Made by a program: the position numbers and the translations under genes | Notes under the pieces: model-generated | Databases searched by the model: none | What the model was told of the DNA's origin: nothing | What the model saw: the letters and a program-made list of their open reading frames with translations, nothing else | Assembly: GCA_002434915.1 (NCBI GenBank) | Contig: DJLG01000066.1 | Location: 1 to 5,632 of the forward strand | DNA: 5,632 nucleotides | Direction: 5' to 3' | Source: Proteobacteria bacterium UBA6522 | GTDB lineage: Bacteria; Pseudomonadota; Gammaproteobacteria; Steroidobacterales; Rariloculaceae | Shown: piece by piece, positions 1 to 5,632 of the stretch | Position numbering within the stretch: position 1 is the stretch's first letter | How the letters are laid out: the number at the start of each line of letters is the position of its first letter

Positions 1-1562
1 CCTGGTTTCTTATTTGGCCTAAATTCTTCATCCAAGGCCGCTCGAATACGAGCCACATTTTCTGGATCAGGTTCAGGCGTAAACTGACTTACCAATAAAG
101 TAATAGGTACATTAAAAGCCAGGCCTAGGAAAGAAGCATCAAAGCGTGTCCAGCTTTCTGGCAGAATATTTGGCACGACAAACTGGAATAGCCCGAAGAA
201 ATCGAACATGCGCCCACCCAGCAAGGCAGTAAGCGCTATAACAAGACCAGAAATAATGCCTGCGGTTATACCTGATTTAGTAAATCGTAGGCCCATAGGG
301 ACTGTTACAGCTAATACAGCCGGCAGTAGTTGTGTAATCATTGCTGCAGTAACGCCAATCATTAGCACTACAAGCCCCCAGTTAAATGCAGCAGCCGTGA
401 CTGTAATTGCGACAAGACCTACAACAAAAATCCGACCGACGCTTATATAGTGCCTATCACTCCCATCCTTTTTAACAAAAGAAGCATATACATCCTTAGT
501 CAGCATCGCAGAGTTCGCATTAGTATCAGCATCCATTGATGACATTCCGGCCGCTAAACCTCCTGCCACTATAAGTCCAGCAAACCAGGCGGGCGCATAT
601 GTTGCGAGCAGCAATGGAAATGAGTTGTCTGCATCAGATCCAGCAAGATCGGGAAAGAAATGGAATGCTGTAAAGCCAATTACCATTGAAGGAAGATATA
701 GAGCCATCAGGTAGAAACCAACAGTTAACCCTATCTTTCTGGTCGTTTGAACATCGCGAGCAGAGTAGAAAAACATAAACCCTCTGGGTAGGATTGCCCA
801 ATACAGTGCAATCCCAAAAACAGGAAATGTTGTCCACCACTGTGGTGTTGCCAATCCTCTTGGACCTGGAAGGGTTAATAATTCAGGCTCTGTTTCTTGA
901 ATGGTATTAAAAAGCGTGAGCAAATCGCCATCAATAAGCATTAAGCACCAGAAAGCAGCTCCCCAAACCGCTACGAACATCCAAATAGCCTGAGCTACTG
1001 TAGTCCATGTCACGCCTCTGATTCCACTCGAGGTCACATAGATGACGACCATTACGCCCATTATTAATAATGCGCCAAGATACGGGATATTTCCATCAGT
1101 ACCGCTTGCAAGTAGGCGAGCAGGCCCAGTCACATTAGCCGTCATTAAAGGTATACAGCAGGATAAAATATAAATTGCGATGAAAGCACGGAATTTTCCA
1201 TCGCCAAAATAATCCACAAGCAGATCCGCCGGCGTTATGTAATTAAACTTTCTCCCGAGGCAAGTGATACGTGTACCGATAAAGTAAATAACTCCTAACG
1301 GGGTAAAAACAGTCCACAAAATATTTGCTGCAAAAGCAACACCGTGAGCATAGTAAAAGCCCATTGAACCAGGAATAGCAAAGGCAGTATGAAATCCACC
1401 AGCAATTCCAAGGTAAAGCACTATAAAGCCGAATCCAGGAGCGACTTTAAAGTAGTCGTCCATAGCAACTCGACCAACCTTAGTCCAGCGACCAGTGCCA
1501 ATCCATAAAGTAAGAGCCGCGTAGATTGCGACGATAATTATTGTGTAATGCCAGGATTCCAA
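1..1562 (-). CDS. Sodium:solute symporter, SSS/SLC5 family (3' end cut by window)
   Basis: This is a secondary transporter that should import a small solute, probably an organic acid or similar, across the inner membrane with sodium. Translation of the minus strand is open for 520 codons up to the window edge. It gives about 13 hydrophobic segments, the usual number for this family, beginning near residues 5-22 and ending near 473-493. The most diagnostic stretch is residues 333-359, AGGLAAGMSSMDAD followed by an Asn/Ala/Ser run and LTKDVY. This matches the core helix 8 region of the family, and S341-S342 sit where Na2-site serines are expected. A second family-like stretch is SSGIRGVTWTTVAQAIWM at 178-195. 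The start is TTG at 1562: an in-frame TAG lies a short way upstream, GGGAG sits 7 bases before the TTG, and the next in-frame ATG (codon 34) would remove the first helix. The visible C-terminus is already a polar cytoplasmic tail, so only a little is missing. It is the second gene of an operon with the small membrane protein just upstream. The family call is firm; the substrate is not readable. Confidence 0.93.
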   Translation of the reverse strand, partial: MESWHYTIIIVAIYAALTLWIGTGRWTKVGRVAMDDYFKVAPGFGFIVLYLGIAGGFHTAFAIPGSMGFYYAHGVAFAANILWTVFTPLGVIYFIGTRITCLGRKFNYITPADLLVDYFGDGKFRAFIAIYILSCCIPLMTANVTGPARLLASGTDGNIPYLGALLIMGVMVVIYVTSSGIRGVTWTTVAQAIWMFVAVWGAAFWCLMLIDGDLLTLFNTIQETEPELLTLPGPRGLATPQWWTTFPVFGIALYWAILPRGFMFFYSARDVQTTRKIGLTVGFYLMALYLPSMVIGFTAFHFFPDLAGSDADNSFPLLLATYAPAWFAGLIVAGGLAAGMSSMDADTNANSAMLTKDVYASFVKKDGSDRHYISVGRIFVVGLVAITVTAAAFNWGLVVLMIGVTAAMITQLLPAVLAVTVPMGLRFTKSGITAGIISGLVIALTALLGGRMFDFFGLFQFVVPNILPESWTRFDASFLGLAFNVPITLLVSQFTPEPDPENVARIRAALDEEFRPNKKP

Positions 1563-1563
1563 A

Positions 1564-1812
1564 CTAGCTCTCCCGATTCTTAGCGTCTTCTGCGTCTATT
1601 TTAAGACCAAAATACAGGCAGCCAACAAGCCAAATTGCACCCCAACTGCTGCACCACACGTAAACAAGCGGCATACCTAAAATTGGTATTGGCTCATTAA
1701 CGGCCCAAGTTCCTAGCCAAACCATAAGGAAACAAACAGTAAACCACCCAAGATAAAGCTTTTCCCAGAGTGTTCTTGGCACTAGATGGTTTTGTTGCTT
1801 AGAAGTCATCAT
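1564..1812 (-). CDS. Small two-helix membrane protein, companion of the SSS symporter (DUF3311/YhdT-like)
   Basis: An 82-residue inner-membrane protein with two predicted helices (about residues 18-37 and 44-69), joined by a short loop with NEPIPILGMP, and a charged C-terminal tail. Small proteins of this plan, with a proline/glycine-rich link before the second helix, occur directly before sodium:solute symporters; known examples are the DUF3311 and DUF997 (YhdT, next to PanF) families. Its role is probably to assist folding, stability or activity of the symporter, but this is inferred from context. The reading frame is open back to an ATG at 1860. I prefer the ATG at 1812 because AGGG lies 6 bases upstream of it and the product then starts MMTSK; the adjacent ATG at 1809 is also possible. 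Its stop (TAG, 1564-1566) is one base from the symporter's TTG, so translation of the two is probably coupled. The exact family is uncertain. Confidence 0.8.
   Translation of the reverse strand: MMTSKQQNHLVPRTLWEKLYLGWFTVCFLMVWLGTWAVNEPIPILGMPLVYVWCSSWGAIWLVGCLYFGLKIDAEDAKNRES
1570..1574 (-). promoter_or_regulatory. Ribosome binding site fixing the TTG start of the symporter
   Basis: GGGAG lies inside the last codons of the upstream small gene, 7 bases before the TTG at 1562. It supports this non-ATG start, because no ATG or GTG lies between the upstream in-frame stop and this point. Confidence 0.7.
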
Positions 1813-2015
1813 GTTATTCCCTGGTGAGGTGAATCTGTTTACGCAAAACCTCAAAAACAATAAAAATAATGAAGTCTGCCACCGTATTGTTCTATTTTAT
1901 TCAGGCGAGGGCATTTTGCTGGATTAGTTTTAACAAGTCCACTCTCTCTAAATTCTGAGCAATAGAGATAAAGGAGTATAGTAATCAGTAAATTTAATAA
2001 TATTGGGTAGGCAAT
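1813..2015. promoter_or_regulatory. Divergent intergenic region between symporter operon and binding-protein gene
   Basis: These 203 bases must hold the promoters for both the minus-strand symporter operon and the plus-strand binding-protein gene. I cannot pick convincing -35/-10 pairs in either direction. An AAGGAG at 1971-1976 looks like a strong Shine-Dalgarno sequence but has no start codon at usable spacing. The binding-protein ATG at 2016 instead has the weaker GGGTAGG at 2005-2011. I saw no long inverted repeat that would mark an operator. That the two units share a regulator is a reasonable inference from the layout only. Confidence 0.5.
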
Positions 2016-3095
2016 ATGCCAAAGACAATAAAACCAAAAGTGTACCTTATTGTGTTTTTTCTTAGTGGGCTTGTGCAGTCATTTATAATGCCTGTAGTGA
2101 AGGCCCAATGGCCTGAAAGGCCTATTACTCTTGTTGTGATGTATGCGCCTGGCGGGGGAACAGATACGGTTCTACGTACTATTGCTGGCGAAATGTCCAA
2201 TGCAACAGGATGGCGAATAAATGTGGTTAATCGGCCAGGCGCATCCGGAACTTTGGCTACCAACTATGTGCTTAATAGGCCTAGTAATGGTTATACCCTT
2301 TTAGGATCTTCTAGCTTTGGAAAGTTTGCGAGGATTAGCGGTGCAAGTGATTCTAAGACTTGGCGCGACTGGTACTTTATGCAGGCTGCAACTAATTTGG
2401 CTAGCTGGGCTGTTCGACCAGATTCACCTTATAAAACTTTCAATGATGTGATTCTAGCCGCAAAAAATAGCCCTGGGGACCTCACCATATCCACATCGGG
2501 CTCTGGTGGTCTATGGCATGAAATGGCTGCGAGTGTAGCAAAAGCTGCTGGAATAGAACTTCGCTATGTGCCTTATGGTAGCGGCCAAGCTGCAACTCTT
2601 GCCGGTCTCAATGCCGAGGTTGATATTGCCGGTGGTGGGGTCCATGAGCACATTCAATTTATAAACTCTGGTGATTTAATCCCATTACAGCAAACAGGAG
2701 CATCTGATATTGTGACTTCAAACGGTGAAGTAATGCCCTCATTGGCAACTTTTTTACCAGAGATACGTCACCAACTACCGCCTAATGGCTCATATGATGT
2801 TGGGATTCGCAGAGACACTCCAATTGAAATAGTTCGTCAAATTCAGGAAGCATTTCTTACAGCTGTTAATTCTGAAGTTTTTCGTGCTGTTGCAGAACAG
2901 CAAAGGCTTTTTATTGATGTAAAGGTTGGTGAGGAAGCAGATAGGCGAGCAGCTGAACTTGAATCAATTACGGCCACTATGTTTCAAGAACTTGAAATAC
3001 CAGGAGCCAGAAGTGCTGATGAACTTGAGTTGCCAGATGCAGATGAGTTTAATGAATGGTGGCCCCCTGAGGATTACCAACCATTACCTCTTTAA
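2016..3095 (+). CDS. Bug/TctC-family periplasmic substrate-binding protein
   Basis: A secreted solute-binding protein of 359 residues. The N-terminus has lysines, a hydrophobic core (about 9-28) and a likely signal peptidase I site after VVKA (residue 30), so the mature protein starts QWPERPITLVV, the classic Bug-family opening. Further family marks are the ligand-loop motif APGGGTD (44-50), NRPGASGT (72-79), NGYTLL (91-96), PGDLTISTSGSGG (153-165) and VPYGSGQAATLAGLNAEVD (185-203). Such proteins capture carboxylates or related small acids in the periplasm, either for a TctA/TctB membrane pair or for signalling to two-component systems. No TctA or TctB gene is in the window; the nearest permease is the divergent symporter. 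The C-terminus carries an acidic, Pro/Trp-rich tail of about 30 residues (from about 330) beyond the point where I expect the fold to end. Its last 12 bases overlap the end of uup. The family is firm; the ligand is unknown. Confidence 0.92.
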   Translation: MPKTIKPKVYLIVFFLSGLVQSFIMPVVKAQWPERPITLVVMYAPGGGTDTVLRTIAGEMSNATGWRINVVNRPGASGTLATNYVLNRPSNGYTLLGSSSFGKFARISGASDSKTWRDWYFMQAATNLASWAVRPDSPYKTFNDVILAAKNSPGDLTISTSGSGGLWHEMAASVAKAAGIELRYVPYGSGQAATLAGLNAEVDIAGGGVHEHIQFINSGDLIPLQQTGASDIVTSNGEVMPSLATFLPEIRHQLPPNGSYDVGIRRDTPIEIVRQIQEAFLTAVNSEVFRAVAEQQRLFIDVKVGEEADRRAAELESITATMFQELEIPGARSADELELPDADEFNEWWPPEDYQPLPL

Positions 3096-4988
3096 AGCTT
3101 GCGACTTATCTTCAAGCTCTGTCCATCGCTCTATAAAAACATCCGTTTGAAGCTGTAGTTCTTTTAATTCTGCTAAAGTTTCATGCACTATATTGTGCGG
3201 TTGATTATAGAAATCCTTGCTATTAACTTTATTTTGTAAAACATCTATTTCCTTTTCTAAATTTGCAATCTGATCAGGAAGCTTATTCAGTTCTCTTTGA
3301 AGTTTATAAGAAAGTTTTTTGGTGGGGGAGGGGCTTCCTTTGTAAGGCTTGCTCGCATTTGCTTTATCCGATGAATCACTCTCAGCTGTTGCAAGCTTAT
3401 GTTTGTATCTAGCCCAGTCGCTGTAACCTCCTTCATATCTTTTTATAGTGCCTTCACCCTCAAAGACCAAAGTACTAGTAACAACCTTGTCTAAAAAATA
3501 CCGATCATGGCTAACAATCAACAAAGTTCCATCGTATTGAATCAATCTGCTTTCCAGTGCCTCGAGAGTTTCTACATCAAGATCATTAGTTGGCTCATCA
3601 AGAACCAAAAGATTAGCTGATCTTGTAAAAAGCTTTGCCAAAATGACTCTATTTCTTTCGCCTCCAGACAAGGCAGAGACACGCGTCATAGCCCTTTTTG
3701 CGGAGAATAAAAAATCTGTTAGATAACCGATGACATGTTTTTTTGTGCCGTTAATGCTTATGTAGTCACGTCCTTCTCCTACAATTTCTGCTACGGTTTT
3801 AGTGGTGTCTAGTTCTCTCCTTAACTGATCAAAGTAAGCAGTTTCTAAATGAGTGCCTAGCTTTACTGAGCCTAAGTTTGGTTCTAGCTCTCCTAAAAGA
3901 ATTCTTAAAAGTGTGCTCTTGCCAATACCGTTATTACCAATGATCCCTATTCTTTCTCCTCTTACGACTTTAAGCGAGAAATCTTCCAGTAGGTTTTCAC
4001 CATCATAACCGTGTGTAACTCCCCGCACTTCAATGACCTTTTTTCCAGAAAGCTGTTGAGATTCATTTATATGAATACGCGCGCTTCTCCCCCGTGCTAC
4101 GCGCTTAGAACGCTCTTCCCTCAAAAGCTCTAAAGACCTGACTCGACCTTCATTACGACTTTCGCGAGCTTTTATTCCCTGTCTTATCCATACCTCTTCT
4201 TCTGCAAGCTTTTTATCAAATAGTTTATTTTTTCTATCCTCTTCTTGGTTAGCTTTGGCTTTTTGTTTTAAATAATCTTTATATCCACCTGGCCAAGATC
4301 TCAACTGCGTACGGTCAATTTCAATAATTCTTGTTGCAAGGCTCTCAACAAACCCTCTGTCATGTGTAACAAACAATACAGCTCCATCAAACTTTCGTAC
4401 TTCATTTTCAAGCCATTCGATAGTATTAATATCTAGATGATTAGTTGGCTCATCTAGTAACAAAAGACCTGGTTTGGCAACTAACGCTCTTGCAACTGCA
4501 ACGCGCCTCCGCCATCCACCTGAAAGCTCGCACATCGGCTTATCAGCAGGAAGTTGAAGTCTAGAGATTATGGAGTTTATTTGAACGTCGACTGACCATC
4601 CTCCACTAACTTCTATTGCTGCTTCTAGCTTTTCTAATTCTTGTGCTGATCCACCACGAGAACCCCTACTTGCTGATAATTCTTTGTAAGCAGAAATACG
4701 TGTCATTTGTTCTGACATGCCTTCTTCAACAATATCACGAACAAGACGAGTTGATCCCTCTGCTAAAGATTGATCTAAAGTAGATATTTGAAGATTAGGG
4801 TGAACGTCTATTTTGCCTTCATCAGGCAATATATCTCCCGTTAAAAGCTTTAATGTTGAGGACTTACCAGCTCCATTACGACCAATCAAACAAAGTCGCT
4901 CTCCGGCTTCTATTTTCATGTTTGCATCACGCAGAATAGGCTGATCACCGAAGCTTAATGACACATCTTTAAAGCGTAATAAGGACAT
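3084..4988 (-). CDS. uup: ABC-F ATPase Uup
   Basis: A cytoplasmic, membrane-free ATPase with two fused ABC domains. ABC-F proteins act on ribosomes, and Uup has also been linked to ribosome assembly and, in E. coli, to suppression of transposon precise excision and to DNA binding through its C-terminal domain. Domain 1 has Walker A GRNGAGKS (36-43), signature LSGGW (155-159), Walker B LLLLDE (175-180) and H209. The charged linker (about 235-305) contains EEEVWIRQGIKARESRNEGR, a hallmark of Uup. Domain 2 has GNNGIGKS (351-358), LSGGE (440-444), LLVLDE (460-465) and H494. A low-complexity hinge (about 535-555) leads to the Uup-type C-terminal coiled coil (about 556-630) with KLSYKLQRELNKLP. At 634 residues it is essentially the length of E. 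coli Uup, and all ATPase motifs are intact. The ATG at 4988 directly precedes the first ABC domain (MSLLRFKDVSLSFG), with only a weak GATGAG upstream. It stands alone on its strand in this window. Confidence 0.97.
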   Translation of the reverse strand: MSLLRFKDVSLSFGDQPILRDANMKIEAGERLCLIGRNGAGKSSTLKLLTGDILPDEGKIDVHPNLQISTLDQSLAEGSTRLVRDIVEEGMSEQMTRISAYKELSASRGSRGGSAQELEKLEAAIEVSGGWSVDVQINSIISRLQLPADKPMCELSGGWRRRVAVARALVAKPGLLLLDEPTNHLDINTIEWLENEVRKFDGAVLFVTHDRGFVESLATRIIEIDRTQLRSWPGGYKDYLKQKAKANQEEDRKNKLFDKKLAEEEVWIRQGIKARESRNEGRVRSLELLREERSKRVARGRSARIHINESQQLSGKKVIEVRGVTHGYDGENLLEDFSLKVVRGERIGIIGNNGIGKSTLLRILLGELEPNLGSVKLGTHLETAYFDQLRRELDTTKTVAEIVGEGRDYISINGTKKHVIGYLTDFLFSAKRAMTRVSALSGGERNRVILAKLFTRSANLLVLDEPTNDLDVETLEALESRLIQYDGTLLIVSHDRYFLDKVVTSTLVFEGEGTIKRYEGGYSDWARYKHKLATAESDSSDKANASKPYKGSPSPTKKLSYKLQRELNKLPDQIANLEKEIDVLQNKVNSKDFYNQPHNIVHETLAELKELQLQTDVFIERWTELEDKSQALKR

Positions 4989-5151
4989 TATTGATACTCA
5001 TCAAAATTAGTTTTTTCAAAAAAATGTTAAAAAAAGTTCATAAAAACACATACTAACCTAATAAAATAAATTCAAATAAGGCTATAGGGTACTGTTTTTA
5101 TTGAATACACATTTTTTCATTAATTACCAAATCATTGTTACACTATTTTGG

Positions 5152-5164
5152 CGCTCCTGGAGCG
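5152..5164. repeat. Short inverted repeat in leader of the small membrane protein gene
   Basis: CGCTCC and GGAGCG are perfect 6-base inverted copies around a single T. This is a GC-rich island in AT-rich sequence, 63 bases before the start codon. It could be an operator half-site pair or a small leader hairpin; its role is not determinable from sequence. Confidence 0.45.
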
Positions 5165-5215
5165 AGTTCTTAACAGTGGGGAGTGCTGCTAACAGTAGTT
5201 ATTTTAGAACAAAAA

Positions 5216-5222
5216 AGAGGAG
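5216..5222 (+). promoter_or_regulatory. Ribosome binding site fixing the ATG at 5227
   Basis: AGAGGAG lies 4 bases before the ATG at 5227. It is the best Shine-Dalgarno match in the region and decides for this start over the in-frame TTG at 5101, whose upstream sequence has no comparable site. Confidence 0.8.
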
Positions 5223-5226
5223 ACTT

Positions 5227-5541
5227 ATGAGCCCAGCTAAAATTGTTCGAATCGTGGGGGTTGTTCTCGCAATAGCGGTAGCATTAGTACCGGCAATTCC
5301 TGAGGGAGCCCTTTTATTGTCTGTTGCAGGATTAGTAGTTGGCTACTATGTTGCAGCTGGAAATCGGGCCAACCTATTCTTAATGGTCATTGTTTTGGCC
5401 AGTGGAGCTGCAGATGCAGCTGGCGCGATACCAGGAATTGGTGGTTATATTAGCGATATATTGGGTAGCCTAACATCATTGTTAGCCGCAGCCTGTATTA
5501 CGGTTATCGCAATGATCATCAAGGAAAGGCTATCTGAGTAG
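5227..5541 (+). CDS. Small hydrophobic membrane protein of unknown function
   Basis: A 104-residue protein that I do not recognise. It is almost entirely hydrophobic, with three or four likely membrane segments near residues 6-24, 28-43, 47-66 and 78-97. A short basic N-terminus (K5, R8) and a polar C-terminus (KERLSE) bracket them. Helices are rich in Ala, Gly and Val with small-residue spacing such as GLVVGYYVAAG (35-45), which suits tight helix packing. The loop before the last helix reads AIPGIGGYISDILG (67-80). There are no cysteines apart from C90 and no charged residues typical of a channel or enzyme centre; D63 and D77 are the only acidic residues in the middle. The ATG at 5227 is chosen for its strong ribosome binding site. 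The gene stands alone, with its own terminator just downstream, so it is probably a single-gene transcript. Coding is supported by protein-like composition, the ribosome binding site and the terminator. Confidence 0.8.
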   Translation: MSPAKIVRIVGVVLAIAVALVPAIPEGALLLSVAGLVVGYYVAAGNRANLFLMVIVLASGAADAAGAIPGIGGYISDILGSLTSLLAAACITVIAMIIKERLSE

Positions 5542-5551
5542 ATGAAGTAAA

Positions 5552-5571
5552 GCTACGGTATTAACCGTAGC
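5552..5571 (+). repeat. Perfect 8-bp hairpin after the small membrane protein gene
   Basis: GCTACGGT and ACCGTAGC form a perfect 8-base-pair stem around the loop ATTA, 10 bases after the stop codon. No T-run follows, so it is not an intrinsic terminator by itself. It may protect the 3' end of the transcript or work with the terminator that follows. Confidence 0.65.
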
Positions 5572-5577
5572 AATATT

Positions 5578-5614
5578 AAAACCGCGGATGCGTTCTTCGT
5601 TCCGCGGTTTTTTT
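5578..5614 (+). terminator. Intrinsic (rho-independent) terminator
   Basis: AAAACCGCGGA (5578-5588) pairs perfectly with TCCGCGGTTTT (5601-5611) over a 12-base loop, and the stem runs into seven Ts (5608-5614). This is a strong terminator for the gene ending at 5541. The A-run on the other side is only four long, so it would be weaker in the reverse direction. Confidence 0.93.
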
Positions 5615-5632
5615 ATGCCATCACTGAAAAAA

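Larger units (their letters stand above)
4989..5226. promoter_or_regulatory. AT-rich divergent intergenic region (uup / small membrane protein)
   Basis: These 238 bases separate two divergent start codons and must hold both promoters. The uup-proximal part (5003-5046) is strikingly AT-rich, with runs of four to seven A or T roughly one helical turn apart. The part nearest the plus-strand gene contains an inverted repeat (5152-5164) and two copies of TAACAGT (5171-5177 and 5190-5196). I cannot name a convincing promoter in either direction. The frame of the downstream gene is open upstream to a TTG at 5101, but that extension is not protein-like. Confidence 0.45.

Noticed and set aside
208..450. 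80-codon plus-strand open frame inside the symporter
   Set aside because: Antisense to an intact symporter reading frame; composition is low-complexity Thr/Ala/Ile/Pro and there is no ribosome binding site of note.
634..840. 68-codon minus-strand open frame inside the symporter
   Set aside because: Same strand but a different frame from the symporter, which reads through without a break; a shadow frame.
1813..1860. N-terminal extension of the small symporter companion from an ATG at 1860
   Set aside because: The ATG at 1812 has AGGG at good spacing; the extension adds 16 residues with no family counterpart that I know.
1994..2263. 89-codon minus-strand open frame over the start of the binding-protein gene
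   Set aside because: Antisense to the conserved Bug signal peptide and ligand-loop region; no protein family resemblance.
3096..3118. Possible terminator for the binding-protein gene (6-bp stem AGCTTG/CAAGCT)
   Set aside because: Short stem, 11-base loop and no T-run after it; it also lies inside the uup coding end.
2926..3150. 74-codon plus-strand open frame over the convergent gene ends
   Set aside because: Overlaps both real genes in another frame and has no family resemblance.
4989..5020. Promoter-like pair for uup: TTGAAA and TATCAA on the minus strand with 17-base spacing
   Set aside because: The -10 match ends two bases before the ATG, so transcription would start inside the coding region; likely chance in AT-rich DNA.
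5101..5226. N-terminal extension of the small membrane protein from a TTG at 5101
   Set aside because: The extra 42 residues are not protein-like, the TTG has no Shine-Dalgarno sequence, and AGAGGAG sits directly before the ATG at 5227.

Overview
The window looks like ordinary chromosomal DNA from an AT-leaning Gram-negative proteobacterium. The uup gene is full length and has the gammaproteobacterial domain plan, and next to it is a periplasmic binding protein of the Bug/TctC family with a Sec signal peptide. A free-living, probably aquatic gammaproteobacterium with a modest genome is my best guess, but it rests on protein resemblance and base composition read by eye, not on any search.

Layout, left to right. 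Positions 1-1812 hold a two-gene minus-strand operon. A small two-helix membrane protein (1564-1812) is followed after a single base by a sodium:solute symporter of the SSS/SLC5 family (1-1562), which begins with TTG and is cut by the left window edge. A 203-base intergenic region separates this operon from a divergently transcribed Bug/TctC-type substrate-binding protein (2016-3095, plus). That gene converges on uup (3084-4988, minus), an ABC-F ATPase, and the two coding regions overlap by 12 bases at their 3' ends. A 238-base AT-rich region with several A-tracts separates uup from a divergent small membrane protein of unknown function (5227-5541, plus). That last gene is followed by two hairpins, the second a textbook intrinsic terminator.

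Functionally, the left half looks like a solute-uptake locus: a sodium-driven permease, its small companion, and an extracytoplasmic binding protein on the other side of a shared promoter region. The substrate cannot be read from the sequence; organic acids are the usual guess for these families. The TctA/TctB membrane partners of a classical tripartite tricarboxylate transporter are not in the window. The right half (uup and the small membrane protein) appears unrelated to transport. I see no RNA genes, CRISPR arrays, insertion sequences or phage genes. Nothing here amounts to a clear new system; the most interesting points are the symporter/binding-protein pairing, the overlapping convergent gene ends, and the unidentified membrane protein.
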